DNA from: Microcoleus asticus IPMA8
GTDB lineage: Bacteria; Cyanobacteriota; Cyanobacteriia; Cyanobacteriales; Microcoleaceae
NCBI RefSeq assembly: GCF_013179805.1
Contig: NZ_SRRZ01000015.1
Coordinates: 1 to 64,000 of the forward strand
Length of the DNA stretch: 64,000 bases
Direction: 5' to 3'
The notes under the pieces were generated by a model, which worked only from the letters and a program-made list of their open reading frames with translations, searched no databases and was not told the DNA's origin. The position numbers were made by a program, and so were the translations under genes. Within the stretch, counting starts at the first letter, position 1. The number at the start of each line of letters is the position of its first letter. Positions 1 through 7,814 of this stretch are shown here, in pieces.

Positions 1-69
1 GGTTTTCTTTTTCACCCTCATTCTCTCCTGCCGCGGTGGCTCTAGTTCTTCTTTGGCCACCGTTCTCAT
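1..69 (-). CDS. possible start of an unidentified gene running off the left edge
   Basis: A reading frame opens with ATG at position 69 on the minus strand and stays open to the window edge, giving 23 residues beginning MRTVAKEELEPPRQER. The peptide is strongly charged. No ribosome binding site stands out and no family is recognised. It could equally be chance, because only 69 bases are visible. Confidence 0.2.
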   Translation of the reverse strand, partial: MRTVAKEELEPPRQERMRVKKKT

Positions 70-112
70 CTTTGGTTAGTCTAAACTACAGTGAATGATG
101 GTTGAGTGTTGA

Positions 113-415
113 ATGTTGACTCGATTTTACGCCCGACGATCAAGCGCAGATTTGATATTAGATGCTTCTGAGTCTGGTTCGGTGGTTGTCCAGGTTTTGT
201 CTGCCACTCGGGCGAAACGGAAAGCTTCAACAAAGCGTACTTTGGATAAGTTTCCCGTTCAAAGTTTTCGGACGTTACTGACGAATTTATCGAGGATCGC
301 TAAAAATCGAGTGCAGCATAAACTAGGGGGTGTTTCAGTTAGTTTCGACCTGACGACCCCAACTCCTTTACAGCATAAAGCTTTCGATTTGCTGGGGGTT
401 TCGCTGACATTCTAG
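113..415 (+). CDS. small protein resembling a transposase C-terminus
   Basis: This 100-residue frame opens with ATG at 113. Its end (PTPLQHKAFDLLGVSLTF) resembles, from memory, the extreme C-terminus of IS1634/IS4-type DDE transposases, which often finish with a Leu-Gln-x-Lys-Ala-Phe-x-Leu-Leu-Gly-Val motif. No catalytic residues are visible. It is therefore more likely a surviving 3' fragment of an insertion sequence than a free-standing gene. A second degraded copy of its last 34 codons lies at 2070-2174, so the two bracket the SET/EamA pair. The transposase link is inference; a conserved hypothetical protein remains possible. Confidence 0.45.
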   Translation: MLTRFYARRSSADLILDASESGSVVVQVLSATRAKRKASTKRTLDKFPVQSFRTLLTNLSRIAKNRVQHKLGGVSVSFDLTTPTPLQHKAFDLLGVSLTF

Positions 416-433
416 TCATGTATCCGGCGGGGG

Positions 434-952
434 CTAAAGCCCGATCGCCCTACTGGTGGGGGCAATACTAGGAACTTTAAGATCGCGCGCGGGAAGTTCC
501 TTTTCAGGTGCCGTTACTCTGAGGTAATCGGCAATAAACTCACCATACGTTTTCCTGATTTCGTCAGGGAGAAATTTATATCCAAGGATCTTCGATCGAC
601 ATTCGGCGGAGCCACAACAACATTTGGGAATGTCAATGAAAGTGTACTCTGTTGTAGAGTAATCCCATGTAATCTCGCTTCCCGAAGGAATATCAACCAA
701 TGCCACGAAATCGTAGGCTCCGAATTGATTATTCCGAACCCCTGTGTTTGGGCTACAAGAATGATTGATCAATAATGCCGGTTCATCTAATTCTATATGC
801 AGGTCAAAGTCCATCTGAATCGAGTGAGTAGTTCTTTCGGGCAAGATATCGACTCGGCGTCCAACCACCACCGTCTCACCTTTACGGAAGCCTCGGCTGG
901 CAAAAACGCCTCTACCTTTCTCTGTTTGCTGGATCAAAGTATCGAAACCCAT
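434..952 (-). CDS. SET domain protein, probable lysine methyltransferase
   Basis: This 172-residue protein is almost entirely a SET domain, the fold that transfers methyl groups from S-adenosylmethionine to protein lysines. The pseudoknot motif NHSCSPNTG lies near residue 65, followed by DFVALVDIPSGSEITWDYS, which carries the usual catalytic-site tyrosine. A cysteine cluster with a post-SET look follows (CCCGSAECRSKILGY, near residues 110-125). The start is placed at ATG 952 because a GTGAGG ribosome binding site lies 4-5 bases upstream; a GTG three codons earlier is the alternative. It sits 21 bases downstream of the EamA gene, so the two are probably cotranscribed. The substrate is unknown. 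Flanking transposase remnants suggest horizontal acquisition. Confidence 0.85.
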   Translation of the reverse strand: MGFDTLIQQTEKGRGVFASRGFRKGETVVVGRRVDILPERTTHSIQMDFDLHIELDEPALLINHSCSPNTGVRNNQFGAYDFVALVDIPSGSEITWDYSTTEYTFIDIPKCCCGSAECRSKILGYKFLPDEIRKTYGEFIADYLRVTAPEKELPARDLKVPSIAPTSRAIGL

Positions 953-973
953 TTTCCTCACTCTTAATACAAA

Positions 974-1975
974 TTACAAATCTAATTCTAATTCCACGAG
1001 GTTACTCTGAAGCGACACTGGAGCGTTAATGGGCTCAGTATCCGAATCTGACAGCGCTGCGACTATCGATTCGTTAACCTGGATTTCGCCATTGTGCTCA
1101 GCGTCCTGAGATTTGCTTTGACCAAAAACCATTGCCACCACTACAAGAGATGCGCCAATCACACCGCGTATTCCAAGTTTCTCTCCCAGTAGTAGAAAGG
1201 AGAAAATCGCTGCGAAAATCGGATCGAGCGTATAAATTAGCGCCGTCTGGTAAGCGTTAACCCATCGTTGAGCTAATACTTGAAGCACAATCGTAGCAGC
1301 AGTATCAAATAAGCCAATATATAAAATAATACCAAAATTCGCGCTAATTGCTTCCTGTTGTGTAACCAGATCTGGAGCGGCCCAAATTAAAGAAAATATT
1401 GTTATCACCCAAAGCTGGATCGCGGCGAGTGGCAAAATGGGGTGGCGCAACGTGGTGGACTCAAGCTTAAGAGTGTAGATCGAGTAGAGGAAGGCGTTGC
1501 CCAAGATCAACAGATCGCCGATCGCGATCTGTTCACTCTCCCAACACATCACTCCAATGCCAAAGATGGCAATTCCTGCGGCGAGAAAAGTTTTTGGGAA
1601 CACCTGCCTACCTAGCAGTTGCCCTAGCAGAGGAACTAGGATGACGTTGAAACTGGCAATGAATGCAGCACGATCGGCAGAAGTCGTCTCAAGGGCAAGG
1701 GTTTGGAGGACTGATGCAGGAAACAGTATTAGTGATAAAAAGACTCCATCCCGTAGCAGGGAAAGATTCAGGAAGCGCAAATAGGGGGTAAACGGCAACG
1801 CTGCTATTACGTAGCGGGTTGCAAATATTGCAGAAGGAGAAAGACTGCTGAGAGCTCCCTTGATAACCGGATAGCTTGTACCCCAGATTAGGGTGACAAG
1901 GATCAACACTGCTATACCCCAAGCATGGAGAGTGCTTGGCGATCTTTGAGAACCAATATTTAATTCTGTAGTCAT
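974..1975 (-). CDS. EamA/DMT-family transporter
   Basis: This 333-residue inner-membrane protein has about ten hydrophobic segments in two EamA halves, typical of drug/metabolite exporters. Segment 1 contains the family's LIWGTSYPVIKG motif, and the second half contains the PIFAAIFSFLLLGE motif. The last 45 or so residues form an acidic, hydrophilic tail longer than usual. The substrate cannot be predicted; relatives export amino acids, nucleotides or small metabolites. It is the first gene of a likely two-gene unit with the SET protein downstream. Together they sit between two transposase-like remnants, so they may have moved as a cassette. Confidence 0.88.
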   Translation of the reverse strand: MTTELNIGSQRSPSTLHAWGIAVLILVTLIWGTSYPVIKGALSSLSPSAIFATRYVIAALPFTPYLRFLNLSLLRDGVFLSLILFPASVLQTLALETTSADRAAFIASFNVILVPLLGQLLGRQVFPKTFLAAGIAIFGIGVMCWESEQIAIGDLLILGNAFLYSIYTLKLESTTLRHPILPLAAIQLWVITIFSLIWAAPDLVTQQEAISANFGIILYIGLFDTAATIVLQVLAQRWVNAYQTALIYTLDPIFAAIFSFLLLGEKLGIRGVIGASLVVVAMVFGQSKSQDAEHNGEIQVNESIVAALSDSDTEPINAPVSLQSNLVELELDL

Positions 1976-2069
1976 TGAGTAGCCTAATCGATTAGCAATT
2001 GAACTAAATTCCGTTAGTTAACCGTAAAGAGGTTGACTAGAGTAAGAAATATCAATATTTTTAACTCTA

Positions 2070-2174
2070 ATGCAGCTTAAACTAGCGGGTATTGCAGTTA
2101 GTTTAGGTCTGACGACGCCCACTCGTTTACAGCATAAAGCCTTCGATTTCCTGGGGGTTCCGCTGATATTTTAG
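2070..2174 (+). pseudogene. second copy of the transposase-like 3' end
   Basis: Thirty-four codons plus stop align without gaps to the last 34 codons of the 113-415 frame; by hand count 89 of 105 bases match. Similarity continues past the stop codon into a shared GATCGCCCTACTG block. No matching upstream coding part was seen, so this is a truncated copy. It lies just upstream of the EamA gene, on the other side of the EamA/SET pair from its partner. Confidence 0.6.
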
Positions 2175-2229
2175 TCGTGTATCGGTCAGTGGATCGAACC
2201 CGATCGCCCTACTGCCAGATAGTTTACAT

Positions 2230-2259
2230 GGAACTTACCCCGCGTGCGGGGTAAGTTCC
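2230..2259 (-). terminator. perfect hairpin after the pentapeptide gene
   Basis: A perfect 14-bp inverted repeat (GGAACTTACCCCGC and its complement around GT) lies 15 bases beyond the stop of the minus-strand pentapeptide gene. The stem is strong, but no clear T-run follows on the minus strand, so it may be a termination or RNA-stability hairpin, or a mobile palindromic repeat. Confidence 0.5.
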
Positions 2260-2273
2260 GTTTAATTAGCCTT

Positions 2274-2795
2274 TTAATAGTCGCAAAAAAGAGTTTCGCG
2301 AGTATCTCTACCCGTCACGGGATTAGTACCTTTTGCAACTTTACAAAGTTTTTCTATCATATCGTCTCGCAGCAGTGTTTCTGTAAAATCAGCACCGTCA
2401 ATGACAGCTCCTTCGAGTCTGGTATTGTAAGCGAAAGCACCCTCAAGGATAGCATTAGTTAAATTTACTTTCCTCATGCGAGCCAAATCTAAAGTAGCAC
2501 CCGTTAAATTAGCCCCTTCTAAATTGGCCTCTTCCAGATTGGCACCAAAAAAGCTGACGCCGCGCAAATCTGCATTAGTAAAATTGCTGTTGCGAAGATT
2601 AGCTTTATTAAAACTGTCGTCAGTCAGAACTTTGCCAGTAAAATCAGCGCCGACTAGGATTTCTTTGTCGTGATCCAAAGCGAAAGCAGGTGCGGGATTA
2701 ATGCCGATCGCCCCAGCGGCAATTACTGCTAAAATAACAAAACTCAGCAAAAAAGTATAAATATTTTTGCCATGTTGGCGAATTCGAGAATTCAT
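2274..2795 (-). CDS. exported pentapeptide-repeat protein, probably thylakoid lumen
   Basis: This 173-residue protein starts with a basic N-region, a hydrophobic core and an Ala-x-Ala cleavage site near residue 40 (PAPAFA), a typical signal peptide. Residues 50-145 carry A(D/N)LxX pentapeptide repeats such as NADLRGVSF, EEANLEGANL and LTGATL, which fold as a right-handed quadrilateral beta-helix. The C-terminus (KLCKVAKGTNPVTGRDT, ending in LFCDY) has two cysteines and resembles the cyanobacterial and plant lumenal pentapeptide proteins, where the cysteines can form a disulfide. A lumenal location is inferred from this tail. The gene is divergent from yraN with very close start codons. Its molecular role is unknown. 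Confidence 0.8.
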   Translation of the reverse strand: MNSRIRQHGKNIYTFLLSFVILAVIAAGAIGINPAPAFALDHDKEILVGADFTGKVLTDDSFNKANLRNSNFTNADLRGVSFFGANLEEANLEGANLTGATLDLARMRKVNLTNAILEGAFAYNTRLEGAVIDGADFTETLLRDDMIEKLCKVAKGTNPVTGRDTRETLFCDY

Positions 2796-2807
2796 AAGTT
2801 AAAGCTA

Positions 2808-3398
2808 ATGGGCAGCAGTGACAGTTCAGAATTGAATTCTACCAGAAAGCGCGATCGCCCGATGATCGCGAAGCCCTCAAACAAGATCGCGACGGCTGAC
2901 TCAAGTTCCCCCCAATCCCCAAACTCTCGGGATATCGGCACATTGGGAGAAAAATTAGTCGCCGAGTGGTTGCAGCAGCAAGGCTGGGAAATCCTGCACC
3001 GACAGTGGCACTGTCGCTGGGGAGAGATTGACATCATCGCACTCGGAAGAGATGAAGAAAGCGCAAAAAACCGAGTTCTTCCCAATCATCAATCCCCAAC
3101 ATTAGCATTTGTCGAGGTAAAAACTCGCCGCCGGGGAAATTGGGATGCTGGTGGAATGCTGGCTGTTACTACCACAAAACAAGCCAAACTTTGGCAAACA
3201 GCCGAAATATTTTTAAGCACTCGTCCCGATTTAGCAAATAATTCTTGTCGCTTTGATGTCGCCCTAGTCAGGTGCGAACCTTCACGACCAAACACTAAAC
3301 AAATATTACCGTTAACAGCAGCGAACTCTCAATCCGCCCTTGCAGAAAACTACCGCCTTACCCTGCAAGAATACATTCGATCTGCTTTTAGCAATTAA
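2808..3398 (+). CDS. YraN/UPF0102 nuclease-fold protein
   Basis: The conserved domain begins near residue 40 (GTLGEKLVAEWL) and contains the PD-(D/E)xK core of the UPF0102 family: RWGEIDIIAL followed by LAFVEVKTRR, then TTTKQAKLWQTAEIFL and CRFDVALV. Relatives resemble Holliday-junction resolvases, but their cellular role is unsettled. ATG 2808 is taken as the start because ATG 2772 would overlap the divergent pentapeptide gene; ATG 2862 is also possible, since the first 40 or so residues are low-complexity and not family-conserved. The 196-residue length is long for the family because of this N-terminal extension and a variable insert after the GEID motif. Confidence 0.82.
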   Translation: MGSSDSSELNSTRKRDRPMIAKPSNKIATADSSSPQSPNSRDIGTLGEKLVAEWLQQQGWEILHRQWHCRWGEIDIIALGRDEESAKNRVLPNHQSPTLAFVEVKTRRRGNWDAGGMLAVTTTKQAKLWQTAEIFLSTRPDLANNSCRFDVALVRCEPSRPNTKQILPLTAANSQSALAENYRLTLQEYIRSAFSN

Positions 3399-3596
3399 AA
3401 ATATATAATTAAAAATTAGAGGGTAAAATCACAGAGCAATGCCACTAGGTAGTTTTTAATTGTTAATTTCCCTAGGCTGTTGCGCATTTCTCTCTCGATC
3501 TTTAACGGACGTGAAAAAAGCGTTAAATCTTCTCCCTCTCTCCATTTCTCTCCCTCTCCCCCTCTGCCATAACAGCTAATTTATATGAGTAGAAGT

Positions 3597-3986
3597 CTAG
3601 GCGAGAGTTTCCGGGCAATATCCCAGGCCCTTGACAAACTGCTGGCGAAACGCTTCAATTTCCTTGCGGTCAGGGCTGCCGTGACAAACCACTGCCACCT
3701 GGTAGCGGCGCATCACGCTCAGCGGCGACTGTCCCGTTTCCAAACTCCAAAGAGCCATTTGCAAGCGAATTTCAGGATCGTAAGGAATCCCGAGTTCGTT
3801 CATAAAAGCCCGAAAATCCCCGTGCAATTCTGGAGTTAAATATTGGCTCATTTTCACCTTCACCACCCAGCCGTCTATTTGGTGAATAACAGTGATAAAT
3901 TGCAAGGGAAGATGATGAGCTGTGCGCAGGTAATCTACGACTCTCAGAGTAAGGCTAGTATTGGCGATATAGTAGAGGTATTCCAT
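3597..3986 (-). CDS. conserved cyanobacterial protein of unknown function
   Basis: This 129-residue soluble protein has no signal peptide or membrane segment. It is rich in aromatic and charged residues, with stretches such as DGWVVKVKMSQYLTPELHG and RYQVAVVCHGSPDRKEIEAF. It looks like a genuine, well-composed protein of the type found widely in cyanobacteria, but I cannot assign a family. It lies alone upstream of and divergent to queA, with about 150 bases between the two starts. Confidence 0.6.
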   Translation of the reverse strand: MEYLYYIANTSLTLRVVDYLRTAHHLPLQFITVIHQIDGWVVKVKMSQYLTPELHGDFRAFMNELGIPYDPEIRLQMALWSLETGQSPLSVMRRYQVAVVCHGSPDRKEIEAFRQQFVKGLGYCPETLA

Positions 3987-4133
3987 AACGATCCTTCGAG
4001 CAAAGCTGATGCTATACCTCTATCATGGCGGGCTATACCCGCCGCCACAAGGGGAAAAGCACCCGACTTTGGATGGGGGTTTTTACCCAATTTGTTACCC
4101 AGTTGACAGATCGATCGCACAGGAATTCACTCG

Positions 4134-5270
4134 ATGACAGAGATTGACTGGTCTTTGGACGGCTACGACTACGAACTTCCGCCCTCGCGCATTGCCCAAA
4201 ATCCCGCAGTGCCGAGGGACAGTTCTCGGTTGCTGGCTGTAGATTCTCCCAGCAGCCAGCAACACCGGATTTTCCGGGATTTGCCAGATTTGCTGGAACC
4301 CGGAGACTTGCTGGTACTCAACAACACCCGCGTGCTGCCGGCGAGGCTCTACGGGCACAAACCCAACGGCCCGGCTGTGGAGATATTGTTGATGGAAGAA
4401 CGGCAGCACAACTGCTGGCTGGCTTTGGTTAAACCCGGGAAACGCTTAAAGTTGGGGTCGCAAATAGAGTTTGACCCGATCGCCCCAGCAAGTGAGGACT
4501 CCGCAGCAGCTCCTTGCTGTTGCCTTCCCCAAGCCGCCGTGCTCGATCGTCGATTGACTGCGACAGTTATCGCCAGGGACGACGCAACAGGAGGGCGGCT
4601 GCTGGAGTTTGACATCCCCACAGATGCGAGTCTGGCGAAGTTTTTGGACGAATACGGCCACGTACCCCTGCCGCCCTACATCGAAAATTCCCAAGCTTCA
4701 GCGGAACAGTACCAGACTGTTTATGCCGATCGGCTTGGGGCAATTGCGGCCCCCACCGCCGGCTTGCACTTCACCGAAGATTTGTTCAGTCGCTTGCAGC
4801 AGCGGGGAATCGAAAAAACTTTTGTCACCCTACACGTCGGAGTAGGGACGTTTCGCCCGGTGGAGGTGGCAGACGTGACGGCTCACAAAATGCACGGCGA
4901 ATGGGTGGAAGTACCCCCCACCACCGTTGAGAAAATCCGGGAAACTCAAGCCAGAGGCGGGCGGATCATTGCCGTGGGTACCACAGCAGTGCGAGCTTTA
5001 GAGGGAGCCGCCGCCGCGAGTGGCGATTTTTCCTTGCAACCTTTTTGCGGCCCGACCAATTTGTTTATCTACCCTGGTTACAAGTGGCGGGTTGTAGAGG
5101 GGATGATTACCAATTTTCACTTGCCCCGCTCTACTTTGATGATGATGATAAGTGCGATGATTGGAAGGCCTCGGCTGTTGGATTTGTACCGAGAAGCGAT
5201 CGAGCATCAGTACCGCTTTTATTCGTTTGGCGATGCCATGCTAATTTTACCAACCGCAAAAATGGATTGA
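4134..5270 (+). CDS. queA: S-adenosylmethionine:tRNA ribosyltransferase-isomerase QueA
   Basis: QueA adds the ribosyl part of S-adenosylmethionine to 7-aminomethyl-7-deazaguanine at the tRNA wobble position, forming epoxyqueuosine. Family motifs run the full 378 residues: YELPPSRIAQNPAVPRDSSRLL at the start (minus one overlap residue, shown in parts as ELPPSRIAQ and PRDSSRLL), DLLVLNNTRVLPARLYG, LPPYI, AAPTAGLHFT, HVGVGTF.PV, and the C-terminal NFHLPRSTLMMM and FYSFGDAMLI. A cyanobacterial-type insert of about 20 residues lies near residues 118-145 (SEDSAAAPCCCLPQAA). The gene stands alone and ends in a strong hairpin shared with convergent rpmF. Confidence 0.97.
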   Translation: MTEIDWSLDGYDYELPPSRIAQNPAVPRDSSRLLAVDSPSSQQHRIFRDLPDLLEPGDLLVLNNTRVLPARLYGHKPNGPAVEILLMEERQHNCWLALVKPGKRLKLGSQIEFDPIAPASEDSAAAPCCCLPQAAVLDRRLTATVIARDDATGGRLLEFDIPTDASLAKFLDEYGHVPLPPYIENSQASAEQYQTVYADRLGAIAAPTAGLHFTEDLFSRLQQRGIEKTFVTLHVGVGTFRPVEVADVTAHKMHGEWVEVPPTTVEKIRETQARGGRIIAVGTTAVRALEGAAAASGDFSLQPFCGPTNLFIYPGYKWRVVEGMITNFHLPRSTLMMMISAMIGRPRLLDLYREAIEHQYRFYSFGDAMLILPTAKMD

Positions 5271-5276
5271 TCGATC

Positions 5277-5300
5277 GGGCATTGGGTTCGCCCAATGCCC
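5277..5300. terminator. shared terminator between queA and rpmF
   Basis: GGGCATTGGG and CCCAATGCCC form a perfect 10-bp stem closed by a TTCG tetraloop. It lies between the convergent stops of queA and rpmF and can act in both directions. Confidence 0.75.
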
Positions 5301-5312
5301 TGTATTCCGTTT

Positions 5313-5486
5313 CTATTCTTCCTCTTCTTCTTCATTGCCGGGATATACGAAGCTGTTGGAACGCCCAGTCAGAACAGATTTGCCCAGGGACAGAGCTTTC
5401 TGAGCTGCCACTACAGCTTTGCGCTTCCATGTGGCCTTGCGCATATTCTTCTTGGATTTGGAGGTTTTCTTCTTAGGGACTGCCAT
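5313..5486 (-). CDS. rpmF: 50S ribosomal protein L32
   Basis: This 57-residue basic protein begins MAVPKKKTSKSKKNMRKATW, the cyanobacterial/plastid L32 signature. Start ATG 5486 is fixed by this family N-terminus; the upstream open frame is not conserved. The zinc-binding cysteines of some bacterial L32 proteins are absent, as is usual in cyanobacteria. The C-terminus ends in a run of glutamates (NEEEEEE), an acidic tail encoded by a GAA/GAG simple repeat. It is convergent with queA. Confidence 0.96.
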   Translation of the reverse strand: MAVPKKKTSKSKKNMRKATWKRKAVVAAQKALSLGKSVLTGRSNSFVYPGNEEEEEE

Positions 5487-5559
5487 GACGCTAAATACTT
5501 TCTGCTTATATAGACAAACAAACATTCTAGCCGATTTTGCCAGCAATGCTTCCTCCACA

Positions 5560-5735
5560 AACGGCATTCGTCAGAAGGCATTCGTCAGAAGGCATTCGTC
5601 AGTCGATTTTAGATTTTAGATTTTAGATTTTAGGCGTGAGACGTTCGGCGAGTGCTCAGACGTTCGGCGAGTAGTAGGTTGCGTCAGCGATTAGCTTCTC
5701 GAACCACACATAAAATCACCGATTCTGACGCACCC
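5560..5735. repeat. repeat cluster upstream of rpmF
   Basis: Four repeats are packed here. GGCATTCGTCAGAA occurs about three times in tandem (5563-5600). A (TTTTAGA)n heptamer block runs from 5605 to 5633. GACGTTCGGCGAGT occurs twice (5640-5675). An imperfect inverted pair built on TGCGTCAG and CTGACGCA spans about 5686-5734. No gene is seen. The rpmF promoter presumably lies at the left end. Confidence 0.7.
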
Positions 5736-5742
5736 GCAGCCC

Positions 5743-6219
5743 CTAAAGTTCGTGAAAGTGGTAGATCACGACACCAGTTACTGAATCGTTCTCGATACTG
5801 ACATAACCCGTTTTGAGCATTGCCGTGAAAGCTTCTTCCACTTCGGCAAAAGTAGCGCCGGTTGCCATCACCCCTTGGGTGACAGATAATCTTCCCTTCT
5901 TGGTATAAGCTGCCTTCAGGAGTTTAACCCCTAACTGGTCGGGAGTTTGCTTGGGGTATGTCGCGGCGATCGCCCCGCTGCTGGGATATAGCGGTATACC
6001 TTCGCGAGATACGCCGAGTTTGCCCCTGAGAGTGGCATTGTGTTCGTCCACCATGTTCGGGAGCAGCAGCAAGTCAAACAATTGCCCGAACCCAAACAAA
6101 CCAAAGGTAAACAGCCACAGTAAACCCGTACCAATTTTGCCGTTGTAGAGGCGGTGGAGTCCGAATGGGCCGAAAAAACAAGCTGCCCATAAAAGGTAAC
6201 TAACACCTAAATTGCTCAT
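5743..6219 (-). CDS. TM2 domain membrane protein
   Basis: Residues 1-60 form a TM2 domain: two hydrophobic helices around FGPFGLHRLYNGKIGTGL, with the family's Gly-x-His-Arg-Phe/Leu-Tyr motif, then LFDLLLLPNMVDEHN. The remaining 100 or so residues are soluble and look like a small winged-helix-type domain (KLLKAAYTKKGRLSVTQ, then FAEVEEAFTAML). TM2 proteins are small membrane proteins without a settled function. The C-terminal part could be regulatory. Start ATG 6219 opens directly into the first helix. Confidence 0.85.
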   Translation of the reverse strand: MSNLGVSYLLWAACFFGPFGLHRLYNGKIGTGLLWLFTFGLFGFGQLFDLLLLPNMVDEHNATLRGKLGVSREGIPLYPSSGAIAATYPKQTPDQLGVKLLKAAYTKKGRLSVTQGVMATGATFAEVEEAFTAMLKTGYVSIENDSVTGVVIYHFHEL

Positions 6220-6595
6220 TTTCTGACCGTCCTGCTTGGTTATTCTAACTATTGGACTCCCTCTCTATATTTTGTACTTTCTATTTAGTGTTTGAACAGT
6301 TTGACACGAGGAGAGATTTGTGCATCATCTGAAGGAAGAGAGAACACAAAAATTGCAATTCTCCCAGTCTCCCCCCCTCCCAGTCTCCCCCACTCCCAGT
6401 CTCCCACACTCCCATAAGTAATTCTGCGTAGCAATTCTTAACGCCAGCAATATATTTCCAGGGTCGAGAGCTTGGTAAAGTATAACGAGGCCGATCGGGC
6501 GGCCTGCCGAAGACGAACAGACAGGGGCGATCGATCGCCCGCAGTAACAGGCAACTGAAACTCAGAGTAGTTATAACCAGAAATCCAATAAACAT
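6220..6595. other. intergenic region with acsF upstream sequence
   Basis: No gene is seen. A low-complexity stretch of repeated CCCAGTCTCC units lies at 6360-6415. The rest carries the promoters of the divergent TM2 and acsF genes, but no consensus element could be picked out. No strong ribosome binding site precedes the acsF ATG at 6596. Confidence 0.5.
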
Positions 6596-7672
6596 ATGGT
6601 AGATTCCCTCAAAAAACCCACTTTTGAAGAAATGCGGCCGGGAGTGAAAGCCCCAGCCAAAGAAACTATTCTCACGCCGAGATTTTACACAACAGATTTT
6701 GACGAGATGGCCAAAATGGACATCTCGGTAAATGAAGCCGAACTAGAAGCAATTATCCAAGAGTTCCGCGTTGACTACAACAAAAACCACTTCGTGCGGG
6801 ATGCCGAGTTCGATCAATCTTGGGAACACATCGACGGCGAAAAGCGCCAATTGTTCATTGAGTTTCTGGAACGTTCCTGCACCGCTGAGTTTTCTGGGTT
6901 CTTGCTTTACAAAGAATTGGGACGCAGGCTCAAAGGAAAAAATCCCGTGTTGGCCGAAGGTTTCATGCTGATGTCCCGCGACGAAGCGCGCCACGCCGGA
7001 TTCCTCAACAAAGCTCTCTCGGACTTTAATTTGTCCCTGGATTTGGGTTTCTTGACAAAGAGCCGCAGTTACACATTCTTTAAACCGAAGTTTATTTTCT
7101 ACGCGACTTACTTGTCGGAAAAGATCGGTTATTGGCGCTACATCACGATTTATCAGCACTTAAAAGCCCATCCTGAAGACCAGATTTATCCGATTTTCCG
7201 ATTCTTTGAAAATTGGTGCCAGGATGAAAACCGCCACGGAGATTTCTTTGATGCCGTGATGAGAGCTCAGCCTCAGATGTTGAACGATTGGCGCGCTAAG
7301 CTTTGGTGCCGTTTCTTCTTGCTGTCAGTGTTCGCGACAATGTATCTCAATGATATCCAGCGCGCCGGTTTTTATCGATCGCTCGGTCTCGATGCTCGCG
7401 AATACGACATCGAAGTGATTAAAAAGACCAACGAAACAGCAGGCCGCGTATTCCCCGTCATGCTCGACGTGAACAACCCCGAGTTTTACGAACGGCTGGA
7501 TATTTGTCTCAAAAACAATCAGCAGTTGACCGCAATTGTTGCTTCTGAAACTCCGAAATTCTTGCAATTCTTCCAAAAATTGCCTCTGTATTTGTCGAAC
7601 GGCTGGCAGTTATTGAAGCTGTACTTCATGAAAACAATTGAATCACCTTCTGTACAGGGTGCAGTCCGTTAA
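6596..7672 (+). CDS. acsF: Mg-protoporphyrin IX monomethyl ester (oxidative) cyclase
   Basis: AcsF (CycI) is the oxygen-dependent di-iron enzyme that closes the fifth ring of chlorophyll, forming protochlorophyllide. The 358-residue length matches the family. The two iron-binding motifs are intact: E130-A-R-H133 in SRDEARHAGF and E211-N-R-H214 in CQDENRHGDFF. The N-terminus (RPGVKAPAKETILTPRFYTT) and DWRAKLWCRFF are also typical. It is transcribed alone and ends in a clear terminator. No second acsF copy or other chlorophyll gene is in the window, so nothing here tells whether it is the high- or low-oxygen isoform. Confidence 0.97.
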   Translation: MVDSLKKPTFEEMRPGVKAPAKETILTPRFYTTDFDEMAKMDISVNEAELEAIIQEFRVDYNKNHFVRDAEFDQSWEHIDGEKRQLFIEFLERSCTAEFSGFLLYKELGRRLKGKNPVLAEGFMLMSRDEARHAGFLNKALSDFNLSLDLGFLTKSRSYTFFKPKFIFYATYLSEKIGYWRYITIYQHLKAHPEDQIYPIFRFFENWCQDENRHGDFFDAVMRAQPQMLNDWRAKLWCRFFLLSVFATMYLNDIQRAGFYRSLGLDAREYDIEVIKKTNETAGRVFPVMLDVNNPEFYERLDICLKNNQQLTAIVASETPKFLQFFQKLPLYLSNGWQLLKLYFMKTIESPSVQGAVR

Positions 7673-7698
7673 GTTTTGATTTTTCATCCTCTGTGACG

Positions 7699-7731
7699 GC
7701 GGTTCTGCGACAAGCGGAGCCGCTTTTTTTT
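7699..7731 (+). terminator. rho-independent terminator of acsF
   Basis: GCGGTTC (7699-7705) pairs with GAGCCGC (7717-7723), with one G-T pair, followed directly by eight T residues. It lies 27 bases after the acsF stop. Confidence 0.8.
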
Positions 7732-7814
7732 GGTATCCAGATTCACCACAAAAAGTTCTCGCCAGACTTACACTCGCCCGGAATTGGAATTAATGCTGGT
7801 TTTTTTCATAAAAT

